Below are positions 1 through 4,922 of a DNA stretch of 6,473 nt, one piece after another. Each line of letters begins with the position of its first letter. The first letter of the stretch is position 1. A model generated the notes under the pieces. The model was not told the origin of the DNA. It saw only the letters and a list, made by a program, of their open reading frames with translations, and did not search any database. The translations under genes and the position numbers were made by a program. The DNA is from Chloroflexales bacterium (GTDB taxonomy: Bacteria; Chloroflexota; Chloroflexia; Chloroflexales; Chloroflexaceae), in assembly GCA_013336035.1 (NCBI GenBank), contig JAAXUL010000469.1:1-6473 (forward strand), given 5' to 3'.

Positions 1-483
1 GTGACCCGTGGGCGCGATCTGCTCGACGCGGGCCAGGCCGAGGCCGCCCTAGAGCTGTTCGGCGCCACGCCCCTGGCGGGCGCCCACGCCCCGCGCATCC
101 TGGCCCTGGCGGCCCGCGCCCACGCCGACCGAGGCGACCTTGATCTGGCCGCGGCCGAGGCCCGTCGGGCCCTTGAGCTCAACCCGCTGACGACGGAGGC
201 GCACCTGCTGATCGGCCTGATCTATGCGCGCCAGGGCCGCTACGCCGCGGCGATTGGCCAGCTCGAGCGGGCTCGCTATCTGGATGGTGAGTCGCCGGTG
301 ATTTCCTTCTATCTGGCCGAGTGCTATAGGCAGGCGGGGAAAGCGTCTGACGCCCTACGCGAGTACCGCAACACCATCCGAAAGCTCGCAGAGCACCCAC
401 CGGATAGATTGATCGACGGAGTGGCGGCCGGCTGGCTCAGCGAGACCTGCCGACGCTACGAGGCGATGATCGGCGGTAAGTGA
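1..483 (+). CDS. TPR-repeat protein, 3' part (resembles the tail of a CheR-TPR methyltransferase)
   Basis: At least 160 residues are visible. The frame is open at the window edge, so the GTG at position 1 need not be the true start and the gene is probably partial. At least three TPR units can be read (about residues 32-63, 66-97 and 100-131), with typical positions such as the EAHLLIGLIYARQGRYAAAI stretch and the helix pair after SPVISFYLAECYRQAGK. The last 60 residues (a YRNTIRKL helix, an HPPD turn, then a short helix ending YEAMIGGK) match what I recall of the C-terminus of CheR methyltransferases fused to TPRs, where a YRNAL..L..LPPD..L..GL pattern is usual. The catalytic part would then lie upstream. 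TPRs bind partner proteins, so this part itself has no enzymatic role. The gene ends just before a strong terminator, so it belongs to an upstream transcription unit. TPR assignment is firm; the CheR link is recalled resemblance and moderate at best. Confidence 0.8.
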   Translation: MTRGRDLLDAGQAEAALELFGATPLAGAHAPRILALAARAHADRGDLDLAAAEARRALELNPLTTEAHLLIGLIYARQGRYAAAIGQLERARYLDGESPVISFYLAECYRQAGKASDALREYRNTIRKLAEHPPDRLIDGVAAGWLSETCRRYEAMIGGK

Positions 484-489
484 CTGTAG

Positions 490-509
490 AAAGGGGTTAA
501 GCCCCTTTT
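490..509 (+). terminator. Rho-independent terminator after the first TPR gene
   Basis: A perfect 7-bp stem (AAAGGGG at 490-496, CCCCTTT at 502-508) closes a 5-base loop (TTAAG) and is followed by one more T and an AT-rich stretch. It starts 6 bases after the TGA of the first gene. Because the stem begins with AAA and ends with TTT, it could work weakly in both directions, but no gene faces it from the right. It separates the upstream unit from the phosphatase gene. Confidence 0.85.
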
Positions 510-524
510 ACTATATCTAGTAGT

Positions 525-1625
525 ATGATCAAGCGCACCACCATTGCACATCGAGCCTCGCCCTGGTGCACGCTGGTAAGCCACCGGGCGGGTGTGAGCC
601 TTCACCGCCCGCGGCGGCCCCGCGCGCCAGTACCCGCGGCGGCGCCCCCGCCCGCGCTGAGCACCGAGCAGCAGCGGCGCGCCGCTGAGCTGGAGCAGGA
701 GCTGCAGCTGGCCCGCGACATCCAGCAGGGTCTGCTGCTCGAGGCGGCGCCACACCTGCCCGGGTGGGAGCTCGCCGCGATCTCGATCCCGGCCCGCGAC
801 CTGGGCGGTGACCTGTACGACTTTTTGAGCCTGGGCGACGGCGTGCAGGGGATCATGATCGGCGATGTGAGCGGCAAAGGCCTGTCGGCCGCCCTGCGCA
901 TGGCCGTGGCGCGCACCGTCTTTCGCCACGAGGCCCGCCGCGACGAGGCACCGGGCCCGACCCTGGCCGGCGTCAACCGCGGCATCTTGAGCGAGATCCC
1001 CCACGGCATGGTGACGATGCTCTATCTGCGGCTCGACCCTGCGTGCGGGCTGCTACGCGTCGCCAACGCCGGGCACACCTTCCCGCTCTTCGTAAACGGT
1101 CGCGTGAGCGAGCTCGAGCTGTCGGGGCTGCCGCTAGGGGTGGACGCCGACAGCGACTATGTAGAGGCCACGGCCGAGGTTGGGCCGGGCGATAGCGTCA
1201 TCCTCTACACTGACGGTGTGATCGAGGCCGAGAACAAGCGCAACGAGATCTTTACCTATGAGCGGCTACAGGCCCTAGTCGAGGCCAACGCCCGGCTGAA
1301 GCCGCGCGCCATGGTGGCCCTGCTGCTGCACGCGCTACGGAGCTGGAGCAGCGGCGGCCAGAGCGACGACGTGACTATTGTCGTGCTGCGCCGGCGCCTG
1401 ACCTGTCTCGATGACGAGCTGCGTGGGATCGCCGACGAGGTGCTCGGCGCCGAGCGGGCGGCCGCCTTCTGGGACGAGGCGGCGCCGGCCGGTACGACCG
1501 GCGCCGAGGTGTGGCTCGCCGCTCTGCCAGGGTTGCTCAAGCTTGCCCAGGACCGCTTCGGGCGCGGCCTAGCCCGTGAGCTAAACCAGCAGCTCAGGCT
1601 GGTGATCGAGGACTACCGTCGTTAA
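525..1625 (+). CDS. RsbU/SpoIIE-type PP2C serine phosphatase with extra C-terminal helical tail
   Basis: The product (366 residues from ATG 525) is a metal-dependent PPM phosphatase of the RsbU/SpoIIE class, which removes phosphate from a STAS antagonist in partner-switching pathways. After an Arg/Pro-rich N-terminus (1-45) comes a helix ending ELQLARDIQQGLL (about 47-71), the usual linker before this domain. Metal-ligand motifs are intact: GGD at 94-96, GDVSGKG at 113-119, LYTDG at 227-231 and DDVT at 281-284. ANAGH (180-184) and GLPLGV (201-206) are further family signatures. Residues about 291-366 form a predicted helical tail I do not recognise. No sensor domain (GAF, PAS, HAMP) precedes the catalytic part. 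The likely substrate is the STAS protein encoded at 3809, two genes downstream. The start is uncertain: no ribosome binding site precedes ATG 525, which lies 15 bases after the terminator. GTG 594 is the only other in-frame start before the catalytic domain. Function is firm, 5' end is not. Confidence 0.93.
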   Translation: MIKRTTIAHRASPWCTLVSHRAGVSLHRPRRPRAPVPAAAPPPALSTEQQRRAAELEQELQLARDIQQGLLLEAAPHLPGWELAAISIPARDLGGDLYDFLSLGDGVQGIMIGDVSGKGLSAALRMAVARTVFRHEARRDEAPGPTLAGVNRGILSEIPHGMVTMLYLRLDPACGLLRVANAGHTFPLFVNGRVSELELSGLPLGVDADSDYVEATAEVGPGDSVILYTDGVIEAENKRNEIFTYERLQALVEANARLKPRAMVALLLHALRSWSSGGQSDDVTIVVLRRRLTCLDDELRGIADEVLGAERAAAFWDEAAPAGTTGAEVWLAALPGLLKLAQDRFGRGLARELNQQLRLVIEDYRR

Positions 1626-1647
1626 CACATGGTTGTTGAACCCTGCG

Positions 1648-1676
1648 TGTACATCTTCTGGACGGCATGGTATAGT
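1648..1676 (+). promoter_or_regulatory. Predicted sigma-70-type promoter for the TPR gene
   Basis: TGTACA (1648-1653, 4 of 6 to TTGACA) is followed 17 bases later by TATAGT (1671-1676, 5 of 6 to TATAAT). The expected transcription start is near 1683, giving a leader of about 50 bases before ATG 1732. This is the best-formed -35/-10 pair with a full TATAGT in the window and shares the GGTATAGTGGA context with the sites at 3335, 4171 and 4788. Confidence 0.6.
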
Positions 1677-1731
1677 GGAAGGCCCGGCAGTCGCTCAGCG
1701 GAATCGGAGAGAGGGAGAGACGGAGCTAGCT

Positions 1732-3303
1732 ATGTCGGCGAATGATCAGCTGCACTTTATGCCGCTTGACCTCGATACCTTCGCGGGGAGCGAGCGGTTC
1801 ATGGCCGGCACGCGGCTTGGCGCGGCCTTCAGCCAGGGCATGCGGTCGTACTTGCGGGCGGCCTATATCGAGGCGATCGAGCATTTCAAAGCTGCCCTGA
1901 TCGCCGCTTATGTGGACGGTGAGGAGCAGGCCCAGATCTTTGAGCGCGAGCGGGCGATCATCTATCTCTATATCGGCAACGCGCTGGCCTTCCAGGACGA
2001 CTGGGAGGGCGCCCTGCGCGAGTACCTCGAGGCGGTGCAGACCGACCCGCAGCTGGCCGAGGCCCACTACAACCTGGGCGTCTCGTTCGCGGCCATGGGC
2101 CAGATCGACCGGGCCATCGCCGCCTTCAAAGAGACGCTGGAGCACAACCCGAACCTATACGAGGCCCACTTCGCGCTGGGCCGCTGCTACCAGAAGGCCG
2201 ATGACGCGGGGCGGGCCTATATCCACTATAACAGCGCCTGCAACGCCCGGCCCCAGGCCGCCGAGCCGCGCTACTATATGGGCCTGATGCACCAGAGCCA
2301 CGGCGCCCACGAGCTGGCCCAGCGCTGCTTCGCCGAGGCCTTGCGCGTCGAGCCGACCTTCGTCTCGCCCGACCCCGAGCCCGGCGAGAGCGCCCTGATC
2401 GCCCGCAGCGAGGAGGAGGTGGCCCAGTGGTACTACCGGCTGAGCCAGGCCCTCAAGCAGCAGCACTACGAGGAGGAGGCCGAGCGTATCTACCGCGCCC
2501 TGCTGCAGTGGCGCCCCCAGGAGCACCACGCTCACTACCTGCTCGGCAACCTGCTGGCCCGCCAGCGCCGCTTCGACGAGGCCCTGGAGGAGTACGGCCA
2601 GGTGCCGCCCCAGCACCGCCACTTCGTGGACTCACGCCTGCGTATGAGCGCCGTGCTGCGGCTCCAGAAAAAGGCGAAGCAGGCCTACGACATGCTCTTC
2701 GAGTGCGCCCGTCTGAACCCGGGCAACGGCGCGCTCTTTCTCAGCATGGGCAAGCTGCTCTACGATATGGGCCTAAACGCCCAGGCTGTGCGGGCCTTCG
2801 AGCGCGCCGTGCAGCTGCTGCCCGGCGACCCTCAGGCACACTACCTGCTAGGCTTTATCTACACCGTGCTTGGCCGCGAGAGCTGGGCCCTGGCGGCATG
2901 GCGTAAGGCCGTCGAGCTGGCGCCCAACGCCCACTCGCTGCGCTACGACCTGGGCTACATGTATGTGCGCCGCGGCCGCTACGATCTGGCCGCCACCGAG
3001 TTCCAGTACGTCCTCGACCACTGGGCTGATGACGTCGAGACAAGCTTTATGCTCGGCCTCTGCTACAAAGAGCTGGTCGAGCCCGCTCGGGCTATCCCCC
3101 TCTTCGAGAAGGTGCTGCGGCGCAACCCACGCCACGCCCAGGCCCTCTACTACCTGGGCGCCTGCTACCTCCAGATCGGCAACACTAGCCTGGGCAAGGC
3201 CTACCTGCGGCGCTACGACCACCTGGCCCGCCAGAATGCCGCTGTTGCTGCCGTGCCTCAGCCGCCGCGCCGCCGTGCGATAGCCGGCTCGCCGCGACCG
3301 TAG
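1732..3303 (+). CDS. Tetratricopeptide-repeat protein (about 11-13 TPRs)
   Basis: A 523-residue protein built almost entirely of TPR helix pairs, predicted to act as a cytoplasmic scaffold binding other proteins. No signal peptide or membrane segment is seen. Repeat units recur about every 34 residues and can be recognised near 75-106, 109-140, 143-174, 177-208, 235-263, 266-296, 299-330, 333-364, 367-398, 401-432, 435-466 and 469-500, with recurring signatures such as AHYNLG, AHFALG, AHYLLG (twice) and ALYYLG. An acidic, Pro-containing stretch (about 209-231) breaks the array into a smaller N-terminal and larger C-terminal block. The last 20 residues are Pro/Arg-rich. ATG 1732 is chosen because GGAG (1722-1725) sits 6 bases upstream; an in-frame TTG at 1633 would place the promoter at 1671 inside the gene. 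It sits between the phosphatase and the kinase-STAS pair, so a role as scaffold or target in that switch is plausible but unproven. Confidence 0.9.
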   Translation: MSANDQLHFMPLDLDTFAGSERFMAGTRLGAAFSQGMRSYLRAAYIEAIEHFKAALIAAYVDGEEQAQIFERERAIIYLYIGNALAFQDDWEGALREYLEAVQTDPQLAEAHYNLGVSFAAMGQIDRAIAAFKETLEHNPNLYEAHFALGRCYQKADDAGRAYIHYNSACNARPQAAEPRYYMGLMHQSHGAHELAQRCFAEALRVEPTFVSPDPEPGESALIARSEEEVAQWYYRLSQALKQQHYEEEAERIYRALLQWRPQEHHAHYLLGNLLARQRRFDEALEEYGQVPPQHRHFVDSRLRMSAVLRLQKKAKQAYDMLFECARLNPGNGALFLSMGKLLYDMGLNAQAVRAFERAVQLLPGDPQAHYLLGFIYTVLGRESWALAAWRKAVELAPNAHSLRYDLGYMYVRRGRYDLAATEFQYVLDHWADDVETSFMLGLCYKELVEPARAIPLFEKVLRRNPRHAQALYYLGACYLQIGNTSLGKAYLRRYDHLARQNAAVAAVPQPPRRRAIAGSPRP

Positions 3304-3309
3304 GCTATG

Positions 3310-3340
3310 TTGCACCCCCGTGCCAGCGGGCAGGTATAGT
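3310..3340 (+). promoter_or_regulatory. Predicted promoter for the kinase-STAS pair
   Basis: TATAGT at 3335-3340 in the context AGGTATAGTGAG resembles the -10 boxes at 1671 and 4171. A partial -35 (TTGCAC, 3310-3315) stands 19 bases away, longer than ideal. A small dyad (TGCC at 3321-3324, GGCA at 3329-3332) lies in the spacer. The start of transcription would be near 3347, about 40 bases before ATG 3387. There is no clear terminator after the TPR gene, so read-through from upstream may add to expression. Confidence 0.5.
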
Positions 3341-3386
3341 GAGGGCGCCGTAGTTGCGCCCACCCACCATCCAGAAGGGGTCCGGC

Positions 3387-3812
3387 ATGGAGCGAGTCGA
3401 GCTCAACATCCCCTCGAACCCGATCTTCGAGCGGGTTGTGCGCGCGAGCGCCGCCGAGGTTGGGAGCGCCTTCGGCTTCTCTGCGGAGCGGGTCGAGGAT
3501 CTGAAGCTGGCGATCAGCGAGGCGGTGAATAACGCTATCGACCACGGCAACCGCCGTGAGGCCAGCAAGCTCGTGGCCATCGTCTTCGAGATCGATGGCG
3601 AGAAGCTGGAGGTCCGCATTAGCGACGAGGGGGCGGGCGTCGAGACGATCGATGTTGGGCGCCGGGTCGTCGATGAGGCCACCCTGGAGGCCGGGCAGCT
3701 GCGGGGCTTCGGCATGTTTTTGATCAGCGAGCTGGTAGACGATCTAGAGGTGAGCACCTCGCATAGAGGCACGGTGCTCACCCTGCGGCTCTATCGGAGG
3801 GAGCAGCCATGA
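3387..3812 (+). CDS. RsbW/SpoIIAB-like anti-sigma-factor-type serine kinase (GHKL ATPase)
   Basis: This 141-residue protein is a stand-alone GHKL ATP-binding domain of the RsbW class, which phosphorylates a STAS antagonist and, in classical systems, sequesters a sigma factor. The N-box is ISEAVNNAIDHG (43-54, with E45 and N49 as the catalytic/Mg-binding pair). The G1 box is DEGAG (80-84) and the G2 box is RGFGMFLI (106-113). Length and order fit the family with no missing motif. ATG 3387 is chosen because AGAAGGGG (3373-3380) lies 6 bases upstream; an in-frame TTG at 3354 has no comparable site. The stop codon overlaps the start of the STAS gene (ATGA at 3809-3812), so the two are co-translated and are very likely partners. 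No sigma factor gene follows, so its second binding target, if any, is unknown. Confidence 0.93.
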   Translation: MERVELNIPSNPIFERVVRASAAEVGSAFGFSAERVEDLKLAISEAVNNAIDHGNRREASKLVAIVFEIDGEKLEVRISDEGAGVETIDVGRRVVDEATLEAGQLRGFGMFLISELVDDLEVSTSHRGTVLTLRLYRREQP

Positions 3813-4141
3813 GCGACATCATCCGGCGCGAGGAGTTCGGCGAGGTCGCCATCCTGCATATCACCACCACGAGCGTTGACGCGATCTCGGCCGCGGCCAT
3901 CGCCGCGGAGTGTCAGGATATGCGCCCGATCACGGTGCTAGACTTCAGCGAGGTCTCGTTCATCAATTCGGCGGGCATCTCGGCCCTGCTCAAGTTTGTT
4001 GTCTCGGCCCGCAAGGCTGGCTATAAGCTCTTCGCCATGCACGTCAGCCCCCACCACCAGAAGATCTTCAAAATGGTCGAGATGTCGCGCTTTATGCCCG
4101 CCATCGAGGAGCGCGACCTCGCCGAGTACCGTATCGCATAG
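3809..4141 (+). CDS. STAS-domain anti-anti-sigma-type protein (RsbV/SpoIIAA-like)
   Basis: The 110-residue product is a single STAS domain, the phosphorylatable partner of an RsbW-type kinase. Typical elements are the strands GEVAILHI (11-18) and ITVLDFSEVSFI (41-52), the acceptor-site loop INSAGISALL (52-61), and a final helix region around HHQKIFKMVEM (82-92). The residue just before the loop Gly, where SpoIIAA carries its phosphorylated Ser58 (DSSG), is Ala54 here (NSAG), and the preceding Asp is Asn52-53 shifted to N-S. Ser53 is the only nearby acceptor, aligning with the earlier Ser of the DSSG/DSTG motif. SAG variants are, as far as I recall, common in other STAS antagonists, so Ser53 may be functional. 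ATG overlaps the kinase stop by 4 bases. The phosphatase at 525 is the probable enzyme that reactivates it. The output protein is not encoded here. Confidence 0.92.
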   Translation: MSDIIRREEFGEVAILHITTTSVDAISAAAIAAECQDMRPITVLDFSEVSFINSAGISALLKFVVSARKAGYKLFAMHVSPHHQKIFKMVEMSRFMPAIEERDLAEYRIA

Positions 4142-4170
4142 CCCCTTCGAGCGCCGGCCCCCGAATATGG

Positions 4171-4176
4171 TATAGT
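4171..4176 (+). promoter_or_regulatory. Predicted -10 box for the single-domain response regulator
   Basis: TATAGT in the context ATGGTATAGTAGAG, 30 bases after the STAS stop, matches the -10 boxes at 1671 and 3335. No convincing -35 stands 16-18 bases upstream (CGAGCG at 17). Transcription would start near 4183, giving a leader of about 100 bases before GTG 4283. Confidence 0.5.
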
Positions 4177-4191
4177 AGAGGCATCGTGGAC

Positions 4192-4217
4192 GGCGAAGCC
4201 GCGTTTCGCGTGGCGCC
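4192..4217 (+). other. Potential hairpin in the response-regulator leader
   Basis: Two short perfect stems are nested: GGCG (4192-4195) with CGCC (4214-4217), and CGCG (4200-4203) with CGCG (4207-4210) around a TTT loop, separated by an internal loop of 4 and 3 bases. It begins about 9 bases after the predicted transcription start and lacks a T-tract, so it is not a terminator. It could affect mRNA stability or simply reflect high GC. Confidence 0.3.
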
Positions 4218-4282
4218 CTATGTGATAACTGTGCAGTGTCGCCGTTTGTGTCTTTGAATCTTGAGATCGAAGCGAGGCACAT

Positions 4283-4654
4283 GTGTCCCACACGGTGATG
4301 GTTGTAGAGGACGACCCGGCCACCCGCCGGCTCTACCGGTTCCTACTCTCGAATAGCGGCTACAGCGTGGTTGAGGCCGAGGATGGGGTCGCCGCCCTGG
4401 AGCGCCTGTCCGCGCAGCCTTGCGAGGTGATTATCACCGACATGAATATGCCGCGCATGGGCGGGATCGACCTGGTCCGCACGCTGCGCCAGAACAACTC
4501 TGATGTCTACGTGATCATGGTCACCGCCTTCGGCACCCCAGATACCGAGAAGCACGCATTCCGGACCGGAGTGAATGAGTATCTCACCAAGCCGTTTGAC
4601 TTCGAGGAGCTTGAGCGCCGCGTCCAGGCCTACTTCGGCCGCCAGGGCTCGTAG
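4283..4654 (+). CDS. Single-domain response regulator (CheY/Spo0F-type receiver)
   Basis: This 123-residue protein is one complete receiver domain with no output domain. Acidic pocket residues are E9, D10 and D11; the phospho-acceptor is D53 in ITDMNMP; T81 (VTAFG) and K103 (TKPFD) complete the switch site. A stand-alone receiver works through protein-protein contact or as a phosphorelay intermediate. The start is GTG 4283, with AGCGAGG (4271-4277) 5 bases upstream; the ATG at 4281 is out of frame and stops after five codons. No histidine kinase is encoded in the window, so the phosphate donor is elsewhere. Its own -10 box (4171) and the terminator-like region after it suggest a monocistronic unit. 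The partner switch upstream and the receiver-GAF-HD-GYP protein downstream are possible associates, by position only. Confidence 0.94.
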   Translation: MSHTVMVVEDDPATRRLYRFLLSNSGYSVVEAEDGVAALERLSAQPCEVIITDMNMPRMGGIDLVRTLRQNNSDVYVIMVTAFGTPDTEKHAFRTGVNEYLTKPFDFEELERRVQAYFGRQGS

Positions 4655-4688
4655 CCTCCGCGGGCTGCCTCTTCCTCCTTCTCCACCC

Positions 4689-4757
4689 GGAAGCACCTCC
4701 GGTCGCTTCCACCCCTCTCTGTCCCCTTTGAGCCCCCCTCGTGCTCTCCTTCGCGAT
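4689..4757 (+). terminator. Hairpin plus C-rich tract, probable terminator region after the response regulator
   Basis: GGAAGC (4689-4694) and GCTTCC (4705-4710) form a 6-bp stem, extended by ACC/GGT (4695-4697 and 4701-4703) with one bulged C and a TCC loop. It is followed by a pyrimidine-rich stretch without a proper T-run: bases 4711-4750 hold 21 C, 12 T, 5 G and 2 A. A C-rich, G-poor transcript segment like this is typical of a Rho loading site. Whether ending is by hairpin or Rho cannot be told from sequence. The 268-base gap (4655-4922) contains this region, then the promoter and leader of the HD-GYP gene, and no convincing gene. Confidence 0.45.
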
Positions 4758-4764
4758 GACGAAA

Positions 4765-4793
4765 TTGCAAACGCTAGTGCGTCGCGGTGTAGT
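4765..4793 (+). promoter_or_regulatory. Predicted promoter of the HD-GYP gene
   Basis: TTGCAA (4765-4770) and TGTAGT (4788-4793) are separated by 17 bases, each matching the sigma-70 consensus at 4 of 6. The -10 context GGTGTAGTGGA resembles the three GGTATAGT boxes elsewhere in the window. Transcription would begin near 4800, leaving a leader of about 120 bases. The -10 box is one arm of an inverted repeat (4785-4821), so binding of a regulator there could block RNA polymerase. Confidence 0.55.
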
Positions 4794-4821
4794 GGAAACG
4801 ACAGCTTCTCCTACTACACTG
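4785..4821. repeat. Inverted repeat overlapping the -10 box (possible operator)
   Basis: CGGTGTAGT (4785-4793) faces ACTACACTG (4813-4821): 9-base arms with one G-T type mismatch, including a perfect GTGTAGT/ACTACAC core, 19 bases apart. If a one-base bulge is allowed, GGA (4794-4796) also pairs with TCC (4809-4811). The left arm contains the predicted -10 hexamer and would not be transcribed, so a DNA-binding site fits better than an RNA hairpin. No T-tract follows on either strand in the position needed for a terminator. Confidence 0.4.
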
Positions 4822-4835
4822 GTAAAAAACGGGTA

Positions 4836-4903
4836 GGGGCGAGCCCCGCGTCCACCTGCCCGGCTCCGTCGGTGGAGTGATGCCGCCGCGGCGCGCTCGC
4901 GCC
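4836..4903 (+). other. Structured 5' leader of the HD-GYP gene
   Basis: Three possible RNA hairpins lie between the predicted transcription start and the start codon: GGGG/CCCC (4836-4839 and 4844-4847), TCCACC/GGTGGA (4851-4856 and 4871-4876, loop of 14), and GGCGC/GCGCC (4890-4894 and 4899-4903, loop GCTC). The last ends 7 bases before the ribosome binding site. No known riboswitch class is recognised; the GC content alone makes such stems likely by chance. Confidence 0.3.
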
Positions 4904-4922
4904 TGTGGCTGAGGAGAGACGC

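Noticed and set aside
509..522. Dyad TACTA-TATC-TAGTA, which places a TATAGT on the - strand (515-510)
   Set aside because: It resembles the promoter box seen elsewhere, but no -35 is present on that strand and there is no - strand gene to serve. The short arms are probably part of the AT-rich terminator tail.
456..1004. Long open frame on the - strand opposite the phosphatase gene
   Set aside because: It mirrors a gene with intact catalytic motifs, and its product is low-complexity without any family motif. High-GC coding regions routinely leave such antisense frames open.
1625..1650. Nested stems ACAC/GTGT and GGTT/AACC after the phosphatase stop
   Set aside because: Only 4-bp stems with a large internal loop and no T-tract, so not a supportable terminator.
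1633..1731. TTG 1633 as start of the TPR protein
   Set aside because: It would put the TATAGT promoter inside the gene and lacks a ribosome binding site, while ATG 1732 has GGAG at a good distance.
3354..3386. TTG 3354 as start of the RsbW-like kinase
   Set aside because: It lies only a few bases after the predicted transcription start with no ribosome binding site; ATG 3387 is preceded by AGAAGGGG.
4575..4880. 101-residue + strand frame overlapping the end of the response regulator
   Set aside because: It is Ser/Pro/Arg-rich, runs out of frame through the receiver domain and then through the C-rich tract and promoter; nothing supports translation.
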